Below are positions 25,703-35,314 of a stretch of DNA of 64,000 bases, in pieces; positions within the stretch are counted from its first letter, which is position 1; each line of letters opens with the position of its first letter. This stretch comes from CAYZJR01 sp964503045 (GTDB taxonomy: Bacteria > Cyanobacteriota > Vampirovibrionia > Obscuribacterales > Obscuribacteraceae), in assembly GCA_964503045.1 (NCBI GenBank), contig CAZCZI010000031.1, forward strand, positions 11,635 through 75,634, read 5' to 3'. A program made the translations under genes and the position numbers. The notes under the pieces were generated by a model. It had not been told where the DNA came from. It was given only the letters and a program-made list of their open reading frames with translations, and did not search any database.

Positions 25703-27337
25703 ATGAAGCTTCAGCTCAAAATCTCCCACAAGGGACTTGCCCTCATATCTATTCCGGTGCTGTTTCAGTGCCTTTTCGTTTCGATTTTGATTTACCAGCT
25801 CAACGATGCGCAGCAGGCGCTCGTGAGAGAACTGCACTCAAAAAATGTCATGTCCAGCGCAAACGTCTTGGGGCGCATCACAATCGACGTGTCAACCGCG
25901 GCGGCGGCTTACATAACCACAAAGAGCGTCTATTTTCGCGACCGGTTCGAGAAGTCGAAGGAGATTCTCTACTCCGAATTTGACAACCTGCACACTCTGG
26001 TACGCGACAACCCGGTGCAACTCGACAACCTGAGACAGGCAAGACAAGGAGTTGATCAGGGCATTGCATTGCTGACTCAAATCGAAGCCAATATCGACAC
26101 CGGTGAAGTGCGCAGCTTTGGGGGACCGGTCGAGATTCGCTCTATCAAAGGGATGCTGGAGAAGATGACCGGTGCCATGACAGCACTCGTGACCGAGGAA
26201 AAGCGCACAGGAACAGCCACGACACTCGACCGCGAGCGAAAGCACAAAGCGCTCGTGCAAACCGTATGGATTGGAGTTGCGCTCAACATCATGCTTGCGG
26301 TGTGGGCGGCAATAATGTTTACGAAGAGCATTGCGCGCCGCCTTTCGACCGTTACCGACAATACGGTTCGGCTCGGGCACGGGCAGCGTCTCAACCCACC
26401 AATCGAGGGAACCGATGAGATCGCCACTCTCGACAAAGTGTTTCACAACATGGTGGCGGAGTTGCGCAGAGCCGAGAAAATGAAGCAGTATTTGCTCGCC
26501 ATGGTCAGCCATGATTTGCGATCGCCGCTCACATCAGTGCAAGGAACATTGACGCTTTTAGCAGCAGGCGCGATGGGAAATCTTTCAGAGAAAGCGCAAC
26601 GGCGCGTTGAAATGGCAGAGGCTGATGTGACGCGATTGATTCGATTGAGCAACGATCTTTTGGAAATCGAAAAGTTAGCCTCCGGAAAGTTGGAAATGAC
26701 ATTTGCTCCGACATCTATGAATACGGTCTTGGAGCATTCGGTAAACTCGCTGCGCACATTTGCCGAGCAGTATCATGTTGGTGTCATAATCGAACCGACG
26801 AACGTCTATGCGCACGGCGACAAAGATAGATTGGTGCAGGTCGTAGTGAATCTGTTGTCGAATGCCATCAAGTATTCACCACGGCTAGGAACGGTCAAAC
26901 TGAGCGCCACCCATTTGAGTGAAATCGATGTAGTGGAAGTCAGAGTGCAGGATGCGGGCAGAGGGATTCCTGAGTCGTTTCACGAAATAATTTTCGAACG
27001 CTTTCAGCAAGTCGAAGAATCGGACGCGAAGGAAAAGGGTGGAAGCGGTTTGGGTCTGGCGATTTGCAAATCGATCATCACTCAGCATGGCGGCAAAATC
27101 GGCGTTACGAGCGAACCGGGCAAAGGCAGTACTTTCTGGTTTCGGATAAAGTATGTGCCATCACCAGTGGTGCCAGATGGGGACGGGAACGACAATGTTG
27201 ATGCTAGTGGCGATGAAAATGTTAATGGCGATGAAAATGCTAATGATATCGTCGAGGATTCGAATGCAGATTCAAACGAAGATGAAGATCCAGAAGCGAC
27301 TCAAAAAGTTGCCCCTATTAAGCCCTCTGAAGTCTGA
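25703..27337 (+). CDS. Membrane sensor histidine kinase
   Basis: 544 residues. Membrane helix 1 is near residues 10-32 and helix 2 near 190-215, with a periplasmic helical sensor of about 150 residues between them (CHASE3-like spacing). A HAMP linker follows, then the dimerisation/phosphorylation helix with His in MVSHDLRSPLTSVQG. The ATPase domain shows the N box (VVNLLSNAIKYSP), G1 (DAGRGIPE), F (FERFQQVE) and G2 (GGSGLGLAICKSI). The last 50 residues are very acidic Asp/Asn/Glu repeats (DGDGNDNVDASGDEN), unusual for this family. It diverges from the OmpR-type regulator, the probable partner. Confidence 0.94.
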   Translation: MKLQLKISHKGLALISIPVLFQCLFVSILIYQLNDAQQALVRELHSKNVMSSANVLGRITIDVSTAAAAYITTKSVYFRDRFEKSKEILYSEFDNLHTLVRDNPVQLDNLRQARQGVDQGIALLTQIEANIDTGEVRSFGGPVEIRSIKGMLEKMTGAMTALVTEEKRTGTATTLDRERKHKALVQTVWIGVALNIMLAVWAAIMFTKSIARRLSTVTDNTVRLGHGQRLNPPIEGTDEIATLDKVFHNMVAELRRAEKMKQYLLAMVSHDLRSPLTSVQGTLTLLAAGAMGNLSEKAQRRVEMAEADVTRLIRLSNDLLEIEKLASGKLEMTFAPTSMNTVLEHSVNSLRTFAEQYHVGVIIEPTNVYAHGDKDRLVQVVVNLLSNAIKYSPRLGTVKLSATHLSEIDVVEVRVQDAGRGIPESFHEIIFERFQQVEESDAKEKGGSGLGLAICKSIITQHGGKIGVTSEPGKGSTFWFRIKYVPSPVVPDGDGNDNVDASGDENVNGDENANDIVEDSNADSNEDEDPEATQKVAPIKPSEV

Positions 27338-27580
27338 GTGTCCTTGGAGATATTTGGCGTCAAATCCGGCGGTAAAGCCCAAAACCCCAAACGTCCGTCC
27401 AGCTGCCGTCCCCAGCTTAAAGGGCGGCAGCCGCAAATAAGCGGCGGGGAACCAAAAGTTCACAAATCAACCCTAAATTAAACACTGCACATATGTAGAT
27501 TTAAGAGCGCTCGCTTCGGCGGGGCGCCCGGGCTTTGCGCCGTTTCTCCCCTTCTCCCTGCATACTAAGAGGCGACACCG

Positions 27581-30500
27581 ATGGGTTTCATTCATTCCGA
27601 TAATCCTGATTTTTTCCCTCAGTCCGAACGGAAACCGCAAAGCAAATCTCACGGACCAGATTCGTCCGACAAAAGCCCCAGCTTACCAATCGAAAAAGAA
27701 GTGGTGGCGCTATTCGACAGCCCCAAGCCACTTAAATTCAACCCTGCCGACAAAACCAACCCTTACTCGCTCGACTTTTTCTCACCGTTCCAAGACAGCA
27801 TTAAATTGCCTGAAGTGCCTGTCCTTCCTTCGCTTAGAGAACTTCAAGGGCAGCCCGGACAGCCACCGAGAGACCCAAAAGAACCGTTCGGTTTCAAACC
27901 AGCCAACCCCAAAGACCCTTACTCACTCGACTTTTTCGAACCCTCGGTTCGCCCCGATGCGCCGACAGTTCCGGGAGCGGACAGCAAAGCTCCCAAGGGA
28001 CCTGGCGGAGCCACACTAAACGGAACAAACCAGTTTGATATGAGCTTTGACGTCCCGGGTGGAGCGCCTGTCGCCGACAAAGTTCAACCAGGCACAGATG
28101 CAGCACCGAAAGGACCAGCACCTAAAGGACCCGGCTCCGATGGTTCGACAATCAACCGCAGCCAAGAAAACCCCGAGCGCATCGAATCAGTCGAATATCC
28201 AGGCGGCAAGAAACGCCGAAACTTCGGATATGAAGGAAACTCATTATCTTCGATTGAAACTATTGAAAAACGTGCAGATGGAACAGAAGACAAAAAGGTC
28301 TTCACCAAAGATAAATCGACAAATTCCTGGTACGTAAAGGTCGACGGACTCAAGGCGACGCTGCCGGGCAACATCGAAGTTCGTCCCGATGGCAGCGTGG
28401 CTTTCCAACTCGACAATCAAGGCCGTTGGCAAACCGAAAGACCAGACGGCACCACTGCAATCGAACGCACTAATCTCTCAGGCGCGCGCATCGGATATTC
28501 CGAAGAAGATCAAAAAGCAGTCAAGCATGTAACTCGACCAGACAACTCGGCTGTCGAATGCGCCTACGAAGGTGGCAAGCTTAGCTCGATTAAGGAAACC
28601 GCCAAAGACGGAAAAGCAGTTACTTGGGCCGCAGGCGCTGACAATAAATGGATCTCCGACGAGAATCCTCCGCGCGAACGCAAGAATATGGCCGTTCAAG
28701 AAAACGGCAACGTCGTCTTTGAAGATGAAGCCGGCAAGCAACACATAGTGCGCGGCAACGGCAAAGAGCTCGTGCAAGATCCAGCCAAGCCATCATTTGA
28801 ATTCGACAATGAAGGCCGTTTGAAATCGATCATCGATGCGAAGACCGGATTCAAATTCCAAGATCTTCAATTTGACGACAACGGCAAATTGCAAGCTCTC
28901 AATGTCACCGATGCCAATCGCGGCGTGCTCAGCTACAAACGCACCGGCCCTGAAGAGTGGTCGGTTACCGATGCGCAAGGCCGCAAGGTAAACAGCGGCG
29001 TGTGGCGCGGCGACGTCAACATTACCGAAGCCGGCGAATACTCATATAAGGAAGTGGGCGGCGACGGTTTTTGGCATACATATAAACATGATGGAACTCG
29101 CATTCTCGAAAAGAAAAATGCAGATGGTTCGCATCAATTGCATGATGCAGCAGGCAATCTCCAGGTTCTTACAAGACCAAATGGAACCAGAGTCGAGTGC
29201 TCGTACGAAAACGGCGTGATGTCTAAAGTCGTCGAGACGAACAAAGAGACTGGAAAAGCAACAACCTGGTCGCTCGATCCTTCCGACAAGACATGGTCTT
29301 CGGATGCACCCAATTCCATAGCCAATGCCAAACCGCCCATCGACAAAGATGGTCTGATGAAGTTCAAAGGTGCCGACGGTGCTTCGTATCAGACAAAGAC
29401 CGACGGCTCGACTGATGTTGTCACCGAAGAAGGTGCCAAGGTTGAAATCGACGCCAAAGGTTTCGTTCGCAAGACCACAGCCAAGAGTGGCGACTCGAGA
29501 ACATTTGAGTATGAAGACGGCAAACTCAAATCAGTCACCGATGTCACCAAGGCTGGTTCAACCAATAAATGGTCAGCAGACAATATGGCCGTTTCCAAAC
29601 TCGGTGACGTAACCTTCACGACGCCGGAAGGAACGAAAGGTGCATCTCGCGCCGATTTCTCGAAGGTAGAGTATAACCGCGCGGGCGATGTTGCCAAAGT
29701 TACGTTGCCGAACGGCCTCTCGCGCACCATGGTGTACGAAGGTGACAGCCATGATGTGAAGACCATCATCGACACACGCAAAGGACCAAACGGCGAAGAA
29801 AAATCCAAAACATGGGAACGTCAAAAGTCTCCGGATGGAACTTGGACGGATTCATACGCAAATATTCGCCAAGACGGAAAATTTGATGCCCGCCACCATG
29901 TGAAGATGGATGAGTTCGGCAGATACACCTATCGCGACGCCAAAGGCGACAAGGTTTCTCGTGTTGGTGACAGACTTAGAGGCGACGGTGAAAATTATGT
30001 CTCCGAGTCAGTTGCTGATGCCCACGACAATCTTGCCGAATCAATGTCGGGCTTGTTCGCCGGCGATCAAAAACGCGCCGGAAGATTAGCCGATATGATG
30101 AAACGATTCGAGCAGCGCATGCAAGATCGCATCGAGGCCCGCACTGCCGGTGGTGAAGACCTGGCCAAAGTTTCTGAAGAAACAGAAAAAACAGTCGCAG
30201 CATGTTACGACCAGCTCTCGCAAATGTGCACAGCGCCATCAGCCGCCGGTGAGGTTTACGACCAGGCGACGAGAGCCAAGTTGGTTGAGAACTTCATGTT
30301 TCATGCTCAGGACACTACAACCATCGACCAAGGCAGCAATGGAACGTGCTGGATTCAATCTGGTCACATCAATGGCATGATCAACCATCCCGACGCGATG
30401 GCGCGCTTGCTCAAAGAAGTGAGTTGCACAGGCAGTTTCACAACTCTAAATGATGGAACCCAAGGCGGGCAACCCAGACAATTCAAGTTCTCGCATGGAT

Positions 30501-31057
30501 TACTCGGCATACGTCGAGGCTCGGAAGAAGCTAACTGGACAATCGATAGCGCATACAACGGCGGACGTCGAAGCCCAGTCAGCATGATATTCGACCAAAC
30601 GCTTCCGGTTATCGGTGGTCGCCGTGAATGGCGCAGCAATGCCGGCAACTACGGTGGCAGCGATGGTGCCAAGCGCATCATGTACATGGTGACCGGAGAT
30701 ACAGTCTCTGACTCATCGCATCTAATTGGTGGTTCCGAGCGCCAAACCCTCCTCGCCAAGGGTGGCTACATCACGTATGCGCCTGGTCACATGAGGACCA
30801 GACAACTGATGAAGCAAGACGGAGAATGGTACGTCATTCAAGACGACCAACACGGCGAACAATCAGATCATCGCATCACCAAGATTCGAGATCTCAAACA
30901 ATGGTTACAAGAAAGACCAGGCCGTCGCGACCCAAGAAACCCCTTCTCACCTGGAGGCGACAATCCTATTCAACCCGGCCCGGATGGACCCGATAACCCG
31001 TATCAACCGCAGCCCCAACCTTGGCGCCCAATTCGACGAATCTTCCGGCGCTTCTAG
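27581..31057 (+). CDS. Very large YD-repeat-like protein with C-terminal cysteine-protease-like domain
   Basis: 1158 residues, no classical signal peptide. The N-terminus contains two copies of an NPYSLDFFSPF / DPYSLDFFEPS motif and Pro-rich linkers. Residues 190-800 are repeating beta-hairpin units resembling YD/Rhs repeats, such as RPDGTTAIERTN, RPDNSAVECAYEGGKL, RPNGTRVECSYENG and LPNGLSRTMVYEGD. A helical segment (about 810-900) follows. The C-terminal domain starts near TTIDQGSNGTCWIQSGHING. Here the Gln...Cys pattern, a later His (YAPGHMRT) and Asp (VIQDDQHGEQ) fit a papain/calpain-like catalytic set. The end is Pro/Arg-rich. Architecture recalls polymorphic toxins or surface effectors. 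Protease activity is inferred from motif order only. Confidence 0.75.
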   Translation: MGFIHSDNPDFFPQSERKPQSKSHGPDSSDKSPSLPIEKEVVALFDSPKPLKFNPADKTNPYSLDFFSPFQDSIKLPEVPVLPSLRELQGQPGQPPRDPKEPFGFKPANPKDPYSLDFFEPSVRPDAPTVPGADSKAPKGPGGATLNGTNQFDMSFDVPGGAPVADKVQPGTDAAPKGPAPKGPGSDGSTINRSQENPERIESVEYPGGKKRRNFGYEGNSLSSIETIEKRADGTEDKKVFTKDKSTNSWYVKVDGLKATLPGNIEVRPDGSVAFQLDNQGRWQTERPDGTTAIERTNLSGARIGYSEEDQKAVKHVTRPDNSAVECAYEGGKLSSIKETAKDGKAVTWAAGADNKWISDENPPRERKNMAVQENGNVVFEDEAGKQHIVRGNGKELVQDPAKPSFEFDNEGRLKSIIDAKTGFKFQDLQFDDNGKLQALNVTDANRGVLSYKRTGPEEWSVTDAQGRKVNSGVWRGDVNITEAGEYSYKEVGGDGFWHTYKHDGTRILEKKNADGSHQLHDAAGNLQVLTRPNGTRVECSYENGVMSKVVETNKETGKATTWSLDPSDKTWSSDAPNSIANAKPPIDKDGLMKFKGADGASYQTKTDGSTDVVTEEGAKVEIDAKGFVRKTTAKSGDSRTFEYEDGKLKSVTDVTKAGSTNKWSADNMAVSKLGDVTFTTPEGTKGASRADFSKVEYNRAGDVAKVTLPNGLSRTMVYEGDSHDVKTIIDTRKGPNGEEKSKTWERQKSPDGTWTDSYANIRQDGKFDARHHVKMDEFGRYTYRDAKGDKVSRVGDRLRGDGENYVSESVADAHDNLAESMSGLFAGDQKRAGRLADMMKRFEQRMQDRIEARTAGGEDLAKVSEETEKTVAACYDQLSQMCTAPSAAGEVYDQATRAKLVENFMFHAQDTTTIDQGSNGTCWIQSGHINGMINHPDAMARLLKEVSCTGSFTTLNDGTQGGQPRQFKFSHGLLGIRRGSEEANWTIDSAYNGGRRSPVSMIFDQTLPVIGGRREWRSNAGNYGGSDGAKRIMYMVTGDTVSDSSHLIGGSERQTLLAKGGYITYAPGHMRTRQLMKQDGEWYVIQDDQHGEQSDHRITKIRDLKQWLQERPGRRDPRNPFSPGGDNPIQPGPDGPDNPYQPQPQPWRPIRRIFRRF

Positions 31058-31066
31058 GAGCAGTCA

Positions 31067-31870
31067 ATGACAGCATACAATTCTCCAAATTTGGCCAACT
31101 CTCCCAGTCTGCCAAACTCTGCCAACTCTCCACCGGGCCCGACCGGCTCACCTGGCTCACCTGGCTCGAAAAACACAAGTTCAAATCCCTTAGTCTACAG
31201 ATTTTCTCAAACCCCATCTTCGCGATTGGCACCAGTTTCGACTGATCCTTCGACGGAGAATATGGCGCAGCATCTGAGCGGGTCGTTTACCGAGCCAGAC
31301 AAAATTCGCGAGGCGCCGCTTTGTAGAAAGATGGAAGGACTGGGGCGCATCTATTGCATGACGCTTCCTCCAGGCTGGGTCGAAACCAGCAAGAATGACG
31401 GAGGCTCCAGGCTGTTTAGCGGAATGCTTCAGTATCGTGAATTTCAGCCACCGGCCTCGCCCGAGACGTTTCTGTCGTATTGGAACAGAGGTTTTCTCGG
31501 AAACAGATTGACCCCACGCACAGGAAAGGCGTTTATCAAAATTCTATCGGAGCCACCACATACACTGTTATCGAAAGATGCAGATAGTATAAGCGAGCTG
31601 CTCGGAAAAGCCGGTAATACTCAGCGTTTTTCCATTCTCGATTTGCGCACGATGCAACTCAACGGCAATCGCGTGCTAGTCGTCGATGGAACCTGGACAG
31701 ACAATAGAGATCGCGCATCAATCGTAATGTTTCCATCCGACGACACTGGATGCTTAGTCGAGCAGATCTGCTATGAAGCGCCTTCAGAGGATTATTCGCG
31801 ATATCTGGATTTCGCATCGAATGCATTGTTATCGATCAAGTGGCGATACAGCAACTCGGTGAATTTGTAG
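31067..31870 (+). CDS. Hypothetical protein, companion of the YD-repeat-like protein
   Basis: 267 residues, 9 bases after the giant gene and therefore in the same transcript. The N-terminal 50 residues are low complexity (Asn/Ser/Pro, with a collagen-like GPTGSPGSPGS). The rest is a globular alpha/beta domain (RIYCMTLPPGWVETSKNDGG, FLSYWNRGFLGNRLTP, VLVVDGTWTDNRDRASIVMF). I do not recognise the family. Tight linkage would fit an immunity or chaperone partner for an effector, which is speculation. It is convergent with the double-kinase gene (15 bases between stops). Confidence 0.65.
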   Translation: MTAYNSPNLANSPSLPNSANSPPGPTGSPGSPGSKNTSSNPLVYRFSQTPSSRLAPVSTDPSTENMAQHLSGSFTEPDKIREAPLCRKMEGLGRIYCMTLPPGWVETSKNDGGSRLFSGMLQYREFQPPASPETFLSYWNRGFLGNRLTPRTGKAFIKILSEPPHTLLSKDADSISELLGKAGNTQRFSILDLRTMQLNGNRVLVVDGTWTDNRDRASIVMFPSDDTGCLVEQICYEAPSEDYSRYLDFASNALLSIKWRYSNSVNL

Positions 31871-31885
31871 TGCAGCGCAATTGTG

Positions 31886-33997
31886 TTATGAAATGTTCCA
31901 CAACGAAACATCCAGTCTCGACACTTGATCTATCCGTCGCTTGTACTGCTCTCTCAGCACCCGCGTTAACTTATCCACGGCGGCATCGAATGTAACTCGC
32001 TGTCCCTCGACTGACGGTGAGGCTTTCTCGAACTTTGGATTAAAAAGTATTTCGGGGTCGTCAGTCACAATTTGCGTTGGTTTGTTTTTTGATTGAATCA
32101 ACAGGCGATCGGAAGTCTTACGACGAGATTCTTGAGTAAGTGTCGATGGTTGGCTTCGAACGTGCTGTAAAAGAAGCTCCCATGTCCACAAATTTTGCGG
32201 TGGTGTCTTTGCCATTAATACCAGCAACCCATACACCAGAAGTGTAGAAAAGTTGTCGATATAGTTGCCGAAATTGTTCAGACTCCGAGATGGGTGTTGG
32301 TAACTCTTCAAACCAAGTTCGCAACCCTGGAGATGCGCAAGGGCCGGCACATACATGCCGTCATAATCCACGATTTTCAATTCTCCGTAGTCGTCTACAA
32401 GAATATTGCGTGGTTCGATATCACCATGTGCGATACCATCTACTGCAAGAGCATCAATCATCTTGACGAATTTATGTTGCAGTTCCTCAATAACAGTTGG
32501 TGCTCCTAGATTGAGTTGTTTCGAGACATAGTCTTCTAGAGTCAAACCCTGTACCCACAGCATTTTCACAATGGGGTACCAATCATCACCAATCTTTATT
32601 CCATGAGGTTGATAGACGAACGGCACAAAATACTTATTAGAAACCGTTTTCTTGTGCTTATGTATGGCGGTGTATCTCTCGTATCTGTCAGGAACGTTGT
32701 GAAGAAAGCACTTGATTGCATAGTGTCGTCGATTGTTCTCTGCATCGAGTTCTCCGACGAAATGAAAAATGATGTGATTGCGTCCCTTAATGACGAACTT
32801 GGTTAGTTGAACGGTTTCTCTGGTGGTGGCATCAGCCTCCACATATTGTGAGGTTCTTCCGTCGGTGGGCACTGGAACGCCCTTAGCCAACTTCTCATCA
32901 GACATAAATTTAGCGGGTTTGACGGCGGCCCAGAAGTACTGTTCTATGCTTGGCCATCTCTTCGGATAAACATACCTGGGAGCAGCTTCGACAGAGGGCT
33001 GACCTTGTTGCAAAACATTTGGTTGCGTTTCAGATGGAAGTGTCTCGCTTTCGGTGTTTCCATTTTCTGGAGTACGAACTTGTGCACTTGAACTGGCTGA
33101 GTGGAACTCGAAATTTGGCACTTGGTCAAGCGAATAGTGGAGGAGTCTCATTAGTGGTTCCCACTGAGCTTGAATGTCTGGGACTGGATGATTTTTGATT
33201 TCGTTTAGCAGACGTGATTTTGTCGGAGCAGTAAAATCGGATCGGCGGAAAAGCAGGCAATCATCACCTCCGCCGTGTCGCTGCCAGAGAGAATGATCGA
33301 GCCTGAGACAGTAGAGCGAATAATAGATTATCCACGCCGAAAAGTTGTCCAGATGCGGGCCGAAGTCTCGCTCGCTTCTGTACAGATGCTGGTAGTTGGC
33401 GTGTCCAAGCTCACCGCTCGTTTCTCCAGCCATTGAAGGCACAAACATATTGTCATAGTCAACAAGTTTGATGCCATTGTCTTTGACCAAAAGATTCCCG
33501 TGTTGTAAGTCGCTGTGTGCTACTCCTAACGCCTTGAGTTCTTGCATCAATTGTGTGAACTGAGTAATTACGCGGTATAGCTGCGCTTTGTTGCTCCAGT
33601 TTTTTCGCACGAATTGATCAAATGTCAATCCGTCTACCCATTCCATTTTTACGATGGGATACCAGTTTCCCTCTATGCAGATTCCTTTGAGCTGATACTC
33701 GAAATCGACCATGTGATCGACATGCGTTGTCGTGGTGAATTGCGACAGCATGTTGTAACGCCTGTGTCGATCGAACACATTGCGGAGAAAGCATTTGACC
33801 GCGTAGGATTTATTGCCGCAATCAAATTTATAGACACATGCAAAATTGCCAGAGGCGACTTTCGGCAAACCTAAGGGAGTGAGCTCGACCTCGCCAGACT
33901 GTAGATCAGTGTCCTCGAAGGAAATTTCTGGACACTGAACGGCTTCAATGTAGTCCTGAGCGCTAGGCCAAAACGTTGGCGTACCTCCTAAAATCAA
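31886..33997 (-). CDS. Protein with two tandem kinase-like domains (YegI/TerY-P type)
   Basis: 703 residues built as an internal duplication. Repeat 1 begins near WPSAQDYIEAV (residue ~11) and repeat 2 near WPSIEQYFWAA (~345). Each has an ATP-Lys region (YAVKCFLRNVFDRHRRY and YAIKCFLHNVPDRYERY) and a catalytic loop (AHSDLQHGNLLV and AHGDIEPRNILV). Each also has an altered metal motif DYD instead of DFG (LVDYDNMFVP and IVDYDGMYVP). VDYDGMxVP is characteristic of the kinases that partner vWA proteins in YegI/YegK/YegL and TerY-P style systems. A Ser/Gln/Thr-rich linker joins the halves. The gene is divergent from the vWA gene, with 99 bases between. Both halves keep catalytic Asp and Asn, so activity is plausible. 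Confidence 0.85.
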   Translation of the reverse strand: MILGGTPTFWPSAQDYIEAVQCPEISFEDTDLQSGEVELTPLGLPKVASGNFACVYKFDCGNKSYAVKCFLRNVFDRHRRYNMLSQFTTTTHVDHMVDFEYQLKGICIEGNWYPIVKMEWVDGLTFDQFVRKNWSNKAQLYRVITQFTQLMQELKALGVAHSDLQHGNLLVKDNGIKLVDYDNMFVPSMAGETSGELGHANYQHLYRSERDFGPHLDNFSAWIIYYSLYCLRLDHSLWQRHGGGDDCLLFRRSDFTAPTKSRLLNEIKNHPVPDIQAQWEPLMRLLHYSLDQVPNFEFHSASSSAQVRTPENGNTESETLPSETQPNVLQQGQPSVEAAPRYVYPKRWPSIEQYFWAAVKPAKFMSDEKLAKGVPVPTDGRTSQYVEADATTRETVQLTKFVIKGRNHIIFHFVGELDAENNRRHYAIKCFLHNVPDRYERYTAIHKHKKTVSNKYFVPFVYQPHGIKIGDDWYPIVKMLWVQGLTLEDYVSKQLNLGAPTVIEELQHKFVKMIDALAVDGIAHGDIEPRNILVDDYGELKIVDYDGMYVPALAHLQGCELGLKSYQHPSRSLNNFGNYIDNFSTLLVYGLLVLMAKTPPQNLWTWELLLQHVRSQPSTLTQESRRKTSDRLLIQSKNKPTQIVTDDPEILFNPKFEKASPSVEGQRVTFDAAVDKLTRVLREQYKRRIDQVSRLDVSLWNIS

Positions 33998-34049
33998 CGC
34001 TTCGCGAGCCTACATCCTCCTATCTACCCATACTCGAACGGCATTAACG

Positions 34050-34055
34050 TATAAT
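34050..34055 (+). promoter_or_regulatory. -10 element upstream of the vWA gene (tentative)
   Basis: TATAAT in the 99-base divergent intergenic region, 41 bases before the vWA start. The -35 is poor. Confidence 0.35.
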
Positions 34056-34096
34056 AGGCAACCAAACCGCCAAATGACAGTTTTAAAGGTCAGCAA

Positions 34097-34981
34097 ATGC
34101 CGTACATCGCAGAGATAAGCCGTTCAAATCCATCGTGTCTGCTTTTCCTTTTGGATCAATCTCAGTCGATGTCTCAAGGATTCAAGACTGGTGACGGAGA
34201 GGTTTCAAAAGCTCAAGCAGTAGCAGAAGTTTTAAATCGCTCATTAAGCACTCTTGTTACCAAATGCACAAAGTCAACCGGCATCAACGATTACTTTCAC
34301 GTTGGTGTGATTGGCTATGGTGGAGCCGGAGTGGCATCGGCATTAACGCATGACCCCTTTTTGAACAAAGATCTAGCGCCGATCAGTCTAATTGGCAACT
34401 ACCCGAGACGGATTGAAAAGCGATTCAAGAAAATACCCGATGGGAAGGGCGGCTTCATCGACAGAAAGCTGAATTCTCCAGTCTGGGTGGAGCCTGCCTT
34501 CTCAGGTTTGACGCCGATGTGCGGTGCGTTCAAAAAAGCCTACGAGATATTGAGCAGATTCCTGATCGAGCACCCATACAGCTTTCCTCCTATCGTCATA
34601 AACATCACTGATGGAGAGGCGAGCGACGGAGATTTCAGAGTCTATGGACAACGCCTGATGCAGCTTGCAAATGATGATGGAAATGTTCTGCTATTCAATT
34701 TGCACATCTCTTCTGCAAGCTCTCAACCAATTCAATTTCCGAGCAGTCCAGACGTTTTGCCGGATGACTATTCGAAAGATCTGTTTTCGATTTCTAGTCC
34801 TCTGACGAGTTACATGGTGAAAGTAATCAGTGATGAAGGTGGTAGTGTCACGCCGCAGTCGAGAGGGTTTTCCTTTAATGCGGACTTTAACTTCCTGATT
34901 AAATTCATGGACATTGGAACTCGTCCCAAAGATCTGGGTGCATCGCGAGACGAGTTGAACCAGCTTTTCCAGTCGGGTTAA
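34097..34981 (+). CDS. vWA-domain protein (TerY/YegL-like)
   Basis: 294 residues. The von Willebrand A domain shows an intact MIDAS: LLFLLDQSQSMSQG (DxSxS, about residues 18-26), the Thr in FSGLTPMCGAFKKA and the Asp in INITDGEASDGDF. This order matches TerY/YegL-type soluble vWA proteins, which act as protein-binding modules in kinase/phosphatase signalling sets. No signal peptide, so cytoplasmic. It is divergently paired with the tandem-kinase protein and followed 9 bases later by a small gene. Confidence 0.87.
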   Translation: MPYIAEISRSNPSCLLFLLDQSQSMSQGFKTGDGEVSKAQAVAEVLNRSLSTLVTKCTKSTGINDYFHVGVIGYGGAGVASALTHDPFLNKDLAPISLIGNYPRRIEKRFKKIPDGKGGFIDRKLNSPVWVEPAFSGLTPMCGAFKKAYEILSRFLIEHPYSFPPIVINITDGEASDGDFRVYGQRLMQLANDDGNVLLFNLHISSASSQPIQFPSSPDVLPDDYSKDLFSISSPLTSYMVKVISDEGGSVTPQSRGFSFNADFNFLIKFMDIGTRPKDLGASRDELNQLFQSG

Positions 34982-34990
34982 CAGCGAGTC

Positions 34991-35236
34991 GTGATTGATT
35001 CGATAACGACGCTGAATACTGGCGATAGCATTGAAGTGATTTGTGACTTCAAAGACTACGACGGAAAGCTATGGATTAAAGGAACTGTTTTCAGCAAGTT
35101 TCAACAGCTCAATTGTGTCCCATATCATGGCGGTTATACATTCTATTTCGAGAATGCAGTTTTGAGACTGTGCGACCTCGAAGCTGATAACTGCGACGTG
35201 CTTTTTAAGTCGGCGAATTATTTTCGGATTGTGTAG
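34991..35236 (+). CDS. Small DUF3601-like protein
   Basis: 81 residues from GTG at 34991. GDSIEVICDFKDYDGKLWIKG followed by CVPYHGGYTFYFE and a terminal YFRIV resembles the small beta-rich DUF3601 family, recalled from its F-x-D-Y-x-G and PYxGG pattern. Nine bases downstream of the vWA gene, so probably the same transcript. Function unknown. Confidence 0.6.
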   Translation: MIDSITTLNTGDSIEVICDFKDYDGKLWIKGTVFSKFQQLNCVPYHGGYTFYFENAVLRLCDLEADNCDVLFKSANYFRIV

Positions 35237-35314
35237 TAGTGAAGCGAGTAGTACCAAGATCGAAGTTGAGCTGGTCGTTATAGTCAATGTTTTGACTGTG
35301 ATATAAGATTTATT

